A stretch of 64,000 nucleotides of DNA from Paractinoplanes bogorensis. Lineage in GTDB: Bacteria; Actinomycetota; Actinomycetes; Mycobacteriales; Micromonosporaceae. The position numbers and the translations under genes are program-made. The number at the start of each line of letters is the position of its first letter. The stretch's first letter is position 1. The notes under the pieces were generated by a model. The model was not told where the DNA came from and did not search any database. It saw only the letters and a list, made by a program, of their open reading frames with translations. Positions 1-8,048 of the stretch are shown in pieces. The stretch lies in assembly GCF_018829635.1 (NCBI RefSeq), contig NZ_JAHKKG010000015.1, positions 216,773-280,772 of the forward strand, written 5' to 3'.

Positions 1-89
1 CGGGCGACCAGGACCTCGTAGGCCTCCAGGTCGCCACCCCGAGCCCGGCTCACCGCCGTGGCGTCGTCTAGTTCTGTGGCCTTACTCAG
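1..89 (-). CDS. ECF RNA polymerase sigma factor, N-terminal fragment (cut by window edge)
   Basis: Only the 5' end of this minus-strand gene lies in the window. The frame reads ...TAVSRARGGDLEAYEVLVAR, which matches the first helix of region 2 in extracytoplasmic-function sigma factors (usual form RARxGDxxAFExLVxR). The start is uncertain: GTG at position 53 has no ribosome site, whereas CTG at 89 lies 7-8 bases after a GGAGGAG tract and keeps a sensible leader, so I extended to 89. The gene is divergent from the lipoprotein that begins at 232. The family is inferred from about 17 residues, so specificity and any anti-sigma partner cannot be judged. Confidence 0.5.
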   Translation of the reverse strand, partial: MSKATELDDATAVSRARGGDLEAYEVLVA

Positions 90-231
90 CGTCGAAGCTC
101 CTCCGCATCCGAATCGACACTGCCTTGACACCGCCCGCGCCGGAAGGGTTCCCGCGAATTCGAACCCGGCCCCCGGGAACCTGTCGCCGGGTCGCGGTGT
201 CGACAGGGTGGACCCGATCGGAGGCTCAGCC

Positions 232-1443
232 ATGACCACACGTCGCTCGTTCCTCGCCCTGTCCGGCGGGGTGCTCGCCGCCTCGGCCCTGGCCGCCTGC
301 CGCGAGCCCGAAGCGTCGGCCGCGCCGCCCGTCGCCGCCGTTCCCGACGTGCTGCTGGCCGGCAGCCGGGGCGGCCTGGTGCGGTCGACCGGCACCGACA
401 CACGCGTGCTCGGCGCGCACGCCGCGCTGAGCCGTGACGGTGCCATCGCGTACTCCACCGACGGCGACTTCGTCGTTCGGCTGGACGCGGCCACCGGGGC
501 ACCCCTCCAGAAGGAAGAGATCGGGGGTGGATGGGTGCCCCGGGTGGTCGCCGAATCCGGAAACGCTTGTGTCCTCACGACTTTCGAGCCGGCCGAGCCA
601 CCCGCGCCGCGCGCCACGACGGCGCTGCTGGTGACCGGTCCGGGCGGGCCCCGCAAGTTCGAACTGACCGGATGCATCGAACCGGATGCCTTCACCGCCG
701 ACGGTCAGGGACTCTTCGTGCTCGACTGGCTGCCCGCCGACAAACCCGATCATTACCGCGTACGGATGCTCGACTTCGCCGACGGCAAGACGTACCCGCT
801 GTTCACCCGGGACAAGCAGCCGGTGCCCGCGGGAGCCGAGGAGCAGATGCGCGGCCGGGGACGGCAGGCGGTCTATTCACGGGAGCGGCAGACGCTCTAC
901 ACGCTGTACACGCACCAGCCCGGGCATCAGCACACCCGCAACCTGATCAGCGGGACCAAGGCCGAGGTGCACGCGTTCGTCCACGTGCTGCACCTGGCCG
1001 AGCGCTGGGCCTACTGCCTGGATCTGCCCGATCCGTTCGGGCACGGGCCGGCCGCGGGACACGCGCTGGCCGTGGACAGGCAGCACATCGCCGTGCTCGA
1101 GACGACGTCGGGCACGCTGCTCTACGCCGGGGCCGAGACGATGGAGATCGAGCGGGTGGCCCGCGTTCCGGCCGCGGCCGGGCCGGCCAGTCTCGCGCTC
1201 GGTGGCGATCGACGGGTGTTCGCGGCCGATGGCACGACCGTGCACGTGCTCGACCGGTCGACCGACACCGCGCTGGCCGCGTGGTCGCTGCCGTCGGCCG
1301 CGCGCGGGCTGGCCCTGAGTCGCGACGGCTCGCGGCTGTATGCGGGCGGCACCGACGAGGCGGTCTGGCTGGACACGGCTGCGGGATCACTCGCCGGCCG
1401 GGCTCGCGTCGAGGGGCTGACCGAGGTGCTGTCGGTGCACTGA
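232..1443 (+). CDS. Tat-exported lipoprotein with predicted beta-propeller fold
   Basis: This 403-residue protein begins MTTRRSFLALSGG, a twin-arginine signal, followed by a lipobox ending at Cys23 (LAAC), so it should be exported folded and lipid-anchored outside the membrane. The mature part has recurring blocks such as ALSRDG, FTADGQG and LALSRDGSRLYAGG followed by VWLDTAAG or VHVLDRSTD, typical of YVTN/WD40-like propeller blades. There are no catalytic motifs, so the role is probably binding or scaffolding. ATG at 232 was chosen because it carries the signal peptide and sits behind GGAGG; the frame stays open upstream to 58 but without a signal sequence. No neighbour suggests a pathway. 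Confidence 0.8.
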   Translation: MTTRRSFLALSGGVLAASALAACREPEASAAPPVAAVPDVLLAGSRGGLVRSTGTDTRVLGAHAALSRDGAIAYSTDGDFVVRLDAATGAPLQKEEIGGGWVPRVVAESGNACVLTTFEPAEPPAPRATTALLVTGPGGPRKFELTGCIEPDAFTADGQGLFVLDWLPADKPDHYRVRMLDFADGKTYPLFTRDKQPVPAGAEEQMRGRGRQAVYSRERQTLYTLYTHQPGHQHTRNLISGTKAEVHAFVHVLHLAERWAYCLDLPDPFGHGPAAGHALAVDRQHIAVLETTSGTLLYAGAETMEIERVARVPAAAGPASLALGGDRRVFAADGTTVHVLDRSTDTALAAWSLPSAARGLALSRDGSRLYAGGTDEAVWLDTAAGSLAGRARVEGLTEVLSVH

Positions 1444-1603
1444 CGAGCGAGGGAAGGCGCGGACACGTCGGGCGAGCCGCCTGCCGGTCGTACGGAAAGG
1501 TCTCGGAAGTTTCGGTGCCAATGGCGCGACATCTTCCGACCAGCGGGCAACCTACCGCAGCTCCATCGATACGGAACTATCGCGGACTCTCGTAATTTAG
1601 AGG

Positions 1604-1628
1604 TTGACTCACCCTGGGCGCGCTCCCA
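1604..1628 (+). promoter_or_regulatory. Promoter with CebR/CelR-like operator upstream of the CE4 deacetylase
   Basis: TTGACT at 1604-1609 resembles a -35 hexamer. At 1615-1628 lies TGGGCGCGCTCCCA, one mismatch from TGGGAGCGCTCCCA, the operator bound by the LacI-family regulators CebR (Streptomyces) and CelR (Thermobifida). Its place between -35 and the expected -10 would let a repressor block polymerase. Similar sites lie before the pectinase operon and the expansin gene. No LacI-family gene is in the window. Confidence 0.6.
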
Positions 1629-1723
1629 AGATGAGAGAGACAGTGATGCTCGTCTCTTCGTCGGCGGGCGGGCGGCTTCCACCGGCCACCCGTCCGCCGC
1701 GTTCCCCGAGAGGTGAATCCCCC

Positions 1724-2704
1724 GTGATCAGAAAGATCGTCCTCACCGCCGCGGCCGCGCTCCTGGCCGGGGCGGGCGCCGTCGCGCTGACCCCGAGCGC
1801 CGACGCCGCCGCGGCCTGTTCCAACGGCTACGTCGGCCTGACCTACGACGACGGACCCAATCCCGGCACCACCACGCAGCTGCTGAACACCCTGCGCAGC
1901 AACGGATTGCGGGCCACGATGTTCAACACCGGCCAGAACGCGGCGGCCAACCCCGGCCTGGTCGCGTCACAGGTCTCGGCCGGCATGTGGGTCGGCAACC
2001 ACAGCTACACCCACCCGCACATGCTCACGCTGAGCTCGGCCCAGATGTCGTCCGAGCTGTCCCGCACCCAGACCGCGATCCGCAACGGCGGCGGCGGAAC
2101 CCCGACGATCTTCCGGCCCCCGTACGGCGAGACCAACGCCACGCTGCAGTCGGCCGCCTCGGCCCTGGGGCTGCGCACGGTGACCTGGGACGTGGACTCG
2201 CAGGACTGGAACGGGGCGAGCACCGCGGCGATCGTGTCGGCCGCCGCGCGACTGACCAACGGGCAGCTGATCCTGATGCACGACAACTACGCCACCACGA
2301 TCGCGGCCATCCCGCAGATCGCGGCCGGGCTGTCCGCGCGCGGTCTGTGCGCCGGCATGATCTCGTCGTCCACCGGTCGCGCCGTGGCCCCCAGCGGCGG
2401 CAGTAACCCGACCACACCTCCGCCCACCGGCGGTTCGTCCTGCACCACCACCTACACCCCGGGTCAGCAGTGGAGCGACCGTTTCAACGGCTCGGTGTCG
2501 GTGGGCGGCAGCAGCAACTGGGTCGTCACCGTGACCCTGCGCTCGCCGCAGAAGGTGATCGCGACCTGGAACGCCTCGGTGAGCTGGGACAGCACCGGCC
2601 TGGTGATGACCGCGCGGCCCAACGGCAACGGCAACACGTTCGGCTTCACCATCCAGCACGGCGGCAACTGGACCCAGCCGTCGCTGAGCTGCCGGACGGC
2701 CTGA
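1724..2704 (+). CDS. Secreted carbohydrate esterase family 4 deacetylase with C-terminal CBM2
   Basis: A 326-residue secreted enzyme predicted to remove acetyl groups from xylan or chitin-like polymers. After a signal peptide (about 1-31) comes a NodB domain with all five motifs: TYDDGP at 40-45 (metal-binding Asp), H93-S-Y-T-H97, RPPYG, the WDVDSQDW stretch and LILMHD. A Pro/Thr/Gly linker (NPTTPPPTGG) leads to a cellulose-binding CBM2 module bounded by two cysteines (roughly 240-324). GTG at 1724 follows AGAGGTG and starts exactly at the signal peptide; the frame is open upstream to 1604 but lacks export features. The CBM2 suggests acetylxylan esterase activity on plant walls, though chitin deacetylase is possible. 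Confidence 0.88.
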   Translation: MIRKIVLTAAAALLAGAGAVALTPSADAAAACSNGYVGLTYDDGPNPGTTTQLLNTLRSNGLRATMFNTGQNAAANPGLVASQVSAGMWVGNHSYTHPHMLTLSSAQMSSELSRTQTAIRNGGGGTPTIFRPPYGETNATLQSAASALGLRTVTWDVDSQDWNGASTAAIVSAAARLTNGQLILMHDNYATTIAAIPQIAAGLSARGLCAGMISSSTGRAVAPSGGSNPTTPPPTGGSSCTTTYTPGQQWSDRFNGSVSVGGSSNWVVTVTLRSPQKVIATWNASVSWDSTGLVMTARPNGNGNTFGFTIQHGGNWTQPSLSCRTA

Positions 2705-2771
2705 CGCGACGTGTGCGGGGCGTGGTTCGCCGCGCCCCACACATCGACGTTCCTTGTTAGAGTGCTGCCCC

Positions 2772-3239
2772 GTGCGCCGTCTCGTGACCGCCCTCCTCGC
2801 CCTCGCGCTCGTGCCCGCCCTCGCCGCCTGCGGCCTGTTCGGCGAGTCCGACCAGGAGCGCCTCGACCGACTGATCGCCAAGGATCCGAAGTTCACCGTC
2901 TTCGTCAAGAACGCAGTCACCGAGCAGCAGAAGACCGGCATCGAGAAGTACCTGCACACGGTCCCGCACGTGCTGAACGTCGAGTTCGAAACCCGCGAGC
3001 AGGCCCTCAACCGGCTGAAGGAGATGTACGCGGCCAAGCCGGACGAGATGCCGGACATCACGGCCGACGTGCTGCCGGAGTCGTACGTCGTCTACGTGCC
3101 CGACGCCGACGCGCTGCGGGCCGCCCGGGACAGCCCGCAGGCGGCCGGGATCAAGGATCTGCCCGGCGTGCAGGACGTGGTCTTCGGGTGTCTGCAGGCG
3201 TCGGAGTGCCAGGAGCAGCTCGACCAGATGGACAAGTGA
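2772..3239 (+). CDS. Lipoprotein resembling the extracellular domain of FtsX
   Basis: A 155-residue protein with a short signal sequence ending in a lipobox (ALAAC then GLFG). The mature part (KFTVFVKNAVTEQQKTGIEK, VLNVEFETREQALNRLKEMY, LPESYVVYVPDADALRAA, GVQDVV) follows the layout of the FtsX ectodomain, the part of the FtsEX divisome permease that contacts peptidoglycan hydrolase activators. There are no transmembrane permease segments and no ftsE nearby, so this is a detached, lipid-anchored ectodomain. GTG at 2772 is preferred because it opens the signal peptide; an upstream TTG at 2754 is possible. Function is unknown; modulation of cell-wall hydrolases is an inference. Confidence 0.65.
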   Translation: MRRLVTALLALALVPALAACGLFGESDQERLDRLIAKDPKFTVFVKNAVTEQQKTGIEKYLHTVPHVLNVEFETREQALNRLKEMYAAKPDEMPDITADVLPESYVVYVPDADALRAARDSPQAAGIKDLPGVQDVVFGCLQASECQEQLDQMDK

Positions 3240-3289
3240 TCACCGGAGTGGCGCCGGGCATTCGGTGATCAAGTCGGTACATTGGGGAC

Positions 3290-3598
3290 ATGGCAACGAT
3301 CTCTCTACGCGGCGCTCTGCTGCGATCGTTGCCTGCCCTGCTCCTGCTGCTGACGTTCGCCTTCGTCGCGCCTCAGCCGGTCAGCGTGCCCGTCCTCGCC
3401 GGGGTCACCCACAGCACCTCCCCCGCGGCGCCGACGACGGCAGGGTCCACAGCCGACACTCCGGACGACCTCGCGTCGACGGATGCGGCCTCCGCGCGTA
3501 CGCCCGGCGCTCCGGTCGCCGACCGCACCCGCGACCTCTCCGCTCAGGTCACCGCCGGGGTTTCCGGATCCCGCGCTCCGCCGTTCGCTATCGCCTGA
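3290..3598 (+). CDS. Small secreted or membrane-anchored protein of unknown function
   Basis: A 102-residue protein with a clear hydrophobic N-terminal segment (about 8-30) preceded by an arginine, then a Pro/Ala/Thr/Asp-rich tail that looks disordered. The ATG follows GGGGA at a good distance and third codon positions are GC-rich, which supports real coding. I do not recognise the family. It lies between the FtsX-ectodomain lipoprotein and another unknown membrane protein, all on the plus strand, but the gaps give no strong operon signal. Confidence 0.5.
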   Translation: MATISLRGALLRSLPALLLLLTFAFVAPQPVSVPVLAGVTHSTSPAAPTTAGSTADTPDDLASTDAASARTPGAPVADRTRDLSAQVTAGVSGSRAPPFAIA

Positions 3599-3701
3599 CC
3601 ATCCGCTGACGGCTCCACAGCCGTCCGGTGGTCGCCGCCCGCGCTGATCAGCGCGCTTCCCATCTTCACGCGGACTTGCGAGCGAACAGGACTACCTGAC
3701 G

Positions 3702-4481
3702 ATGAACGTTGTTGCCGAAATGCTGCTGGAAACCCCCGCCCCCGCCGCCATCTGGGCCACCCTCTGGATCCTCACCCTGCCCGCCGTGCTGCTGCTGGCC
3801 AGCCCCGAGGCGATGCGCAACCCGGGTCAGCTGCTGCGGGCCCTGGCCCGCTACCTGCGACTGCCGGTCGGGCGGGGCGAGAAGCGCCGGGAGCTCGCCC
3901 TGGAGACGCTGGCCGCGACCCAGTTCGCCGAGGAGGTGCGGGTCGCCGCCGACCGGGCCGCCCTGGCCGCCGAGCGCTGGCACGAGCGGTGGGAGGCCTC
4001 GACCGACGAGGTGACCGAGGCTTACCAGGCCTGGCTCGACGCCGACGCCCGGCTGCGGGTGCGGCGCGCGGCGGCGGTCTTCGGCACCCCGTGGAGCGCG
4101 CAGACCCCGACCGAGTACGCCGCCCGGGAACGCTTCCTGCACAAAGCCGTGCGCACCGCGGCCGACAACGGCTGGCTGCCGGCCGCCGCGGTCGCCGACG
4201 CGATGGCCGGCCGGGCCGGTTGGGACGCCCGCCTGCACCCGGTGGAGCAGGAACTGGTCGTCTTCACCGCCGCGGCCGGTCACCTGCGCGACCGCTACGA
4301 GCGGGCCGTGGCTGCCGAGCGGGCCGCCGAGCGCGACGCCACGCTGGCCCGCCGCGCGAGCGACAGCCTGCGCCAGGAGTCCTGGATCGCCGCCGGTCGC
4401 GCCGCGGACCTGCGGCGCCTGGCCCCGGCCCGCTGGTCGGTCACCACGCCGGCCGGCGAACCGGCCGTGGCCTGGAACTGA
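3702..4481 (+). CDS. Membrane-anchored coiled-coil protein of unknown function
   Basis: A 259-residue protein with one N-terminal hydrophobic segment (about residues 14-33) followed by a long, charged, alanine- and arginine-rich helical region with several heptad-like stretches (for example AEEVRVAADRAALAAERWHE and the segment near 200-235). It looks like a bitopic protein with a cytoplasmic coiled-coil body. No enzymatic motif is visible and I do not recognise the family. It converges with the serine protease at 4485, only 3 bases from its end. Confidence 0.7.
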   Translation: MNVVAEMLLETPAPAAIWATLWILTLPAVLLLASPEAMRNPGQLLRALARYLRLPVGRGEKRRELALETLAATQFAEEVRVAADRAALAAERWHERWEASTDEVTEAYQAWLDADARLRVRRAAAVFGTPWSAQTPTEYAARERFLHKAVRTAADNGWLPAAAVADAMAGRAGWDARLHPVEQELVVFTAAAGHLRDRYERAVAAERAAERDATLARRASDSLRQESWIAAGRAADLRRLAPARWSVTTPAGEPAVAWN

Positions 4482-4484
4482 CCC

Positions 4485-5309
4485 CTACGGCTTGGTGAGC
4501 AGGCAGCCCGACTTGTTCAGGTCGATCGTGCGCGAGGCCGTCAGACACGTCGTGAACCAGTAGGTCTGCTCGCCGTAGCTCTGACCCTGGTGCACCGAGA
4601 TCGTGCCGTCAGCGGCGACCTCACAGGGGTTGTTGAGGGTGCAGCGCGCGCCGTCGTCGTTGCCGGTGTTGTTGATGCCGATGACCTGGCCGGACGAGGC
4701 GCTCACGATCGGCGAGCCCGAGGTGCCGTGGATGGTGTCGCAGGCGGTGTCGTAGCGGATCGAGTCCTTCCACGTCCAGTCGCCCTCCTTCAACTGCGGG
4801 ACGAAGCCGTCGATCTTGCAGTTCCAGATCCGCTTCCAGTAGCTGGACGGGATCGACATGGTCGTCCCGGCGGCCGGCCGGCTGCTCGCGATGGTCAGCG
4901 CAGTAGCGCCGTACCGGCTCTGCAGGGTGGCGAAGGTGCTGGTCAGGCGGTAGAGCGTGACGTCGGTGCCGGTCATCGTGGCGTAGAGGACGCGGTCGGC
5001 GCGGACGGTGCCGAGTGACCCGCCGGAGGCGTTGAGCAGGGTGCCCGACCGGGACGAGGTGCGATTTTGCAGCACCTGACCGGCGGCCAGGAAGCCGCCC
5101 TCGTAGCAATGGCCGTTGGTCAGCATCATCGCCCGGTCGGTGCTCACCGAGGACGGGTAGCGCACCAGCGCCGCCGAGCAGTTGCTCAACGCGATGGTGT
5201 TGGCGAGAGTGGTGGCGGCGACCGCCTGGGCCTGCGCCGGGGCGATCACGATGCCGGTGATGGTGGCGACCGCGGCCGCGGCGGTGGCGAGAATCCGTCG
5301 TACGCGCAT
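4485..5309 (-). CDS. Secreted trypsin-like serine protease
   Basis: A 274-residue protein with a standard Sec signal peptide (about 1-32). The catalytic triad of a chymotrypsin-fold (S1) protease is visible: His67 in LTNGHC, Asp116 in GTDVTLY and Ser198 in GTSGSP. Six or more cysteines, several near the active-site Ser, suggest disulfides in the extracellular enzyme. The ATG follows AAGGGAAA. Its substrate is unknown. It is divergent from the gasdermin-like/CHAT pair; because it is exported, it is unlikely to be the activating protease for a cytosolic partner. Confidence 0.88.
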   Translation of the reverse strand: MRVRRILATAAAAVATITGIVIAPAQAQAVAATTLANTIALSNCSAALVRYPSSVSTDRAMMLTNGHCYEGGFLAAGQVLQNRTSSRSGTLLNASGGSLGTVRADRVLYATMTGTDVTLYRLTSTFATLQSRYGATALTIASSRPAAGTTMSIPSSYWKRIWNCKIDGFVPQLKEGDWTWKDSIRYDTACDTIHGTSGSPIVSASSGQVIGINNTGNDDGARCTLNNPCEVAADGTISVHQGQSYGEQTYWFTTCLTASRTIDLNKSGCLLTKP

Positions 5310-5467
5310 GGGGGTTTCCCTTCTGGTACCTGACGACGTCCGTCACCCTCGCACCGTCAAAAATCGATGTCAATCAATAACATTCGGGTCATACCTACAG
5401 TCCGTTGTGAACCTTGCGCGAGAAGGCCACGATGGACCTCCACGAGACGAGCGCGGGGAGAACGATC

Positions 5468-6184
5468 ATGGGTACGGCCCGCAGATTCAGCAAGGTCCTG
5501 CACTCCGAGCTCGACGTGCACGCGGCCTGGATGCCGGTGACGAACACGTTCGCGCTGGGCGACTACGGCGTGATCAGCGACGGCGTCTTCGTCAAGATGG
5601 GCAACATCAAGGAATACGGCGTCTCGTTCACGGCCGGCGCGGGCGCACCGACCAGGATGCGCTTCCGGTCCGACGGCACGCGCGTGACGAGATTCGTCGC
5701 CGGGGCCGAGGTGCCCAACATCCCGCAGGTCGACCTCGAAGCGTCGATCCGCATCGAATTCTCCACAGAGGACTCCTTCTACATCGACGCGCCGGTGCTG
5801 ACGGTCGAGTCCATTGAGGACGTCGCCCGGGTCGGTGCGGCGCTGCGGCAGGCCGAGGGGTGGCGCCGCAAATACCGGGTGGTGCATTCGACGTACACCG
5901 GTCAGGGTTGCACGATCATCTCGTCGCGGAAGGCGAACTCGGCATTCGAGCTCAGTGCCACGGCCGACGTGCTGCGGCTGCTCGAGCTCGGCCAGGCCCA
6001 CGGCGGCATCACCCTCTCCGGCGAGGAGGCGGCGGGCCTCGAGGTGATCGGCGCGAGCGGCGTCGTCGGGCTCCGCCTGTTCAAGCTGCGCCTGTTCACC
6101 GGCCGGCCCGACATCCTGCGTCAGCCCGGCGACGACGACGAGGTCGAGTACGAGCCGGCCGGCGAGCTGGAGGACGACGTCTGA
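5468..6184 (+). CDS. Unknown beta-rich protein encoded with a CHAT protease; gasdermin-like candidate
   Basis: A 238-residue soluble protein with no signal peptide or membrane segment. Its stop is 1 base before the ATG of the CHAT protease, so the two are co-transcribed and probably translationally coupled. ATG 5468 is preferred because GGGGAG precedes it; ATG 5432 or TTG 5414 would add 12 or 18 residues. It has an N-terminal helix then ELDVHAAWMPVTN, alternating beta strands, a central WRRKYRVVHSTYTGQG stretch, a late strand VVGLRLFKLRLF, and a 28-residue acidic tail (211-238). This order resembles bacterial gasdermins, pore formers released by cleavage of a short C-terminal peptide, often by a neighbouring CHAT or caspase-like protease. 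The N-terminal acylated Cys of known bacterial gasdermins is absent. The fold is a hypothesis; the gene itself is well supported. Confidence 0.75.
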   Translation: MGTARRFSKVLHSELDVHAAWMPVTNTFALGDYGVISDGVFVKMGNIKEYGVSFTAGAGAPTRMRFRSDGTRVTRFVAGAEVPNIPQVDLEASIRIEFSTEDSFYIDAPVLTVESIEDVARVGAALRQAEGWRRKYRVVHSTYTGQGCTIISSRKANSAFELSATADVLRLLELGQAHGGITLSGEEAAGLEVIGASGVVGLRLFKLRLFTGRPDILRQPGDDDEVEYEPAGELEDDV

Positions 6185-6185
6185 G

Positions 6186-8048
6186 ATGCACTCCGAGCTG
6201 ATCGAGTTCTTCCGCTTCGACGACCAGAACTCGGGCCTGCTGCGGCGCGGCGACCGGTTCCTGCGGGCGCGCGGCAACGAGCCGGTCACCGAGGTGCGGA
6301 TCCCGATCGGCCACAGCGACTTCCTGCGCCGGCTCGACCACCTGCGCTACGCCGTCGAGCACGACCCGGGCCGGCGCGAGGAGGCCCTCCGGCGCCTCGC
6401 CCAGGTGGTCACCGACGTGCTCGGCCCCCTCGGCCACGACGGCGCCGAGCCGCTGCGGGTCGACCTGGTCACCAACGCCGCCGAGCTCAGTGCGCTGCCG
6501 TTCGAGCTGGCCGGCCCGTCGCTGGTGCTGACCCGCCGGGTGCGGACCGGAGCCCACCACGAGCGTTCGCTCTGGTGGTCGAAGCCCCGCGTGCTGTTCG
6601 CGTGCGCCTCCCCGGCCGGCGCGGGCCGGCCGGTGCCGATCGAGGACCACCGGGCCGCCCTGCGGGATGCGCTCAAGCCGTGGAGCGAGCCGCTGCCGGT
6701 GGAGGGACTGGCCGACGCCATCCGCGACAGCCGCCGCCTGCTCACCACGGTCGACCGGGCGAGCCTGGGCCGGATCGCGGCCGCGCTGCGGGCCGCCGTC
6801 GACGAGGGCCGCCCGTACACCCACCTGCACGTGCTCGCCCACGGGTGCGATGTCGGCGACCGGTTCGAGCCCGCGTTCGGGGTGGCGCTGTTCGACGAGG
6901 ACGACCGGACCATGGCCGCCGTCACCCCGGAGATGCTGCGCGAGACGCTCCGGCCGATCGAGCCCGGCCCGGTGGTGGTCACGCTGGCGGTGTGCGACGG
7001 CGGCAACGAGTCCAACAGCGTCACCGGCGGCGGCAGCCTGGCCCACACGCTGCACGTCTCGGGTGTGCCGGTCGTGCTCGCCTCACAGTTCCCGCTGACC
7101 TTCGCCGGGTCGGGCACGCTGACCCGCCGGTTCTACGACCTGCTGCTGGGCGGGGCCGATGTGCGCGACGCGCTGCACGAGACGCGGACCCGGTTGTACG
7201 ACGACGCCGGGAGCGCGCACGACTGGGCCGGCCTGGTCGCCTATGTGCAGCTGCCCGAGGACTACCAGGACCGGCTGTACGAGGTCGCCATGCAGGCCGA
7301 GATGGCGTCGTTGCGTACGGCCCAGTTGTGGTCGGACCGCCTGGTCAACGAGGGCATCACCGACCCGGGCGCCTTCGACACGGTCGCCGAGCAGCTGGGG
7401 TCGCGGATAGCGTCGCTGACCGGCTACGTCGAGGGCCCGGTGGCCGCACCGGCCCGGGCTGCCCGGCTGGAAAATCTGGGCATCCTCGGCAGCGCGCAGA
7501 AGAGGTTCGCCGAGCTGGCGTTCCACCGCGACCACGGCGCCGAGGCCCGCGACCGGCTGACCGAGGCGCGCGGCTGGTATCTGCAGGGGTTCACCCGCAA
7601 CCTGTCCCAGCACTGGCACGGCGTGCAGGCGCTGTCGCTCGAGGCGGTGCTGACCGGCCGGATCGAGCGGGTCGGCCAGTGGTACGCGGCCCGCGAGGCG
7701 GCCGAGGCCGACGACGACGCGTGGGCGCCCGGTTCGCTGGCCGAACTGCTGCTGCTGGCGCCGTTCGCCGGCCGCACCCGGGCCCTCGACGAGGCCGAGG
7801 AGCAGCTGGCCGAGCTGGTGCGCCGCACCCGGGCCCAGTGGCCGGCCGACGACCCGTTCCCGGTCGACTCGACGATCCGCCAGTTCGGCCGCTACCTGCG
7901 CTGGTGGACGGCCGCGCACGGCTACTTCCCGGGCTACGGCGCCGACCTGACCGCCGAGGCGTCCCGGCTGCTCGAAAATCTCAGGGCGTTGTCGGGACCA
8001 TCCAGCTCAGCACCGGGGTCCCCTGCAGGGTCACCAGCACACACATGA
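6186..8048 (+). CDS. CHAT-domain cysteine protease with C-terminal helical region
   Basis: A 620-residue cytoplasmic protein. Residues about 80-370 form a CHAT caspase-like peptidase: catalytic His219 in THLHVLAHG, catalytic Cys270 in TLAVCDGG, then the typical VPVVLASQFPLTFAGSG and RRFYDLLLGGADVRDAL segments. The remaining 250 residues are helical and rich in Arg, Glu and Ala, resembling a TPR-like sensor or regulatory region. CHAT proteases occur in bacterial immune and cell-death modules, where they cleave a pore former or other effector. Here the immediate upstream gene is the likely substrate. The 3' end overlaps the convergent lactate permease gene by 68 bases, encoding a Ser/Pro/Gly-rich tail. 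Confidence 0.88.
   Translation: MHSELIEFFRFDDQNSGLLRRGDRFLRARGNEPVTEVRIPIGHSDFLRRLDHLRYAVEHDPGRREEALRRLAQVVTDVLGPLGHDGAEPLRVDLVTNAAELSALPFELAGPSLVLTRRVRTGAHHERSLWWSKPRVLFACASPAGAGRPVPIEDHRAALRDALKPWSEPLPVEGLADAIRDSRRLLTTVDRASLGRIAAALRAAVDEGRPYTHLHVLAHGCDVGDRFEPAFGVALFDEDDRTMAAVTPEMLRETLRPIEPGPVVVTLAVCDGGNESNSVTGGGSLAHTLHVSGVPVVLASQFPLTFAGSGTLTRRFYDLLLGGADVRDALHETRTRLYDDAGSAHDWAGLVAYVQLPEDYQDRLYEVAMQAEMASLRTAQLWSDRLVNEGITDPGAFDTVAEQLGSRIASLTGYVEGPVAAPARAARLENLGILGSAQKRFAELAFHRDHGAEARDRLTEARGWYLQGFTRNLSQHWHGVQALSLEAVLTGRIERVGQWYAAREAAEADDDAWAPGSLAELLLLAPFAGRTRALDEAEEQLAELVRRTRAQWPADDPFPVDSTIRQFGRYLRWWTAAHGYFPGYGADLTAEASRLLENLRALSGPSSSAPGSPAGSPAHT

Noticed and set aside
58..231. N-terminal extension of the Tat lipoprotein
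   Set aside because: It would bury the twin-arginine signal 58 residues inside the protein, and it overlaps the divergent sigma-factor start.
4485..5309. The secreted trypsin-like protease as a partner of the gasdermin-like protein
   Set aside because: It has a Sec signal peptide and lies on the opposite strand with its own promoter, so it should act outside the cell; the CHAT protease is the better partner.
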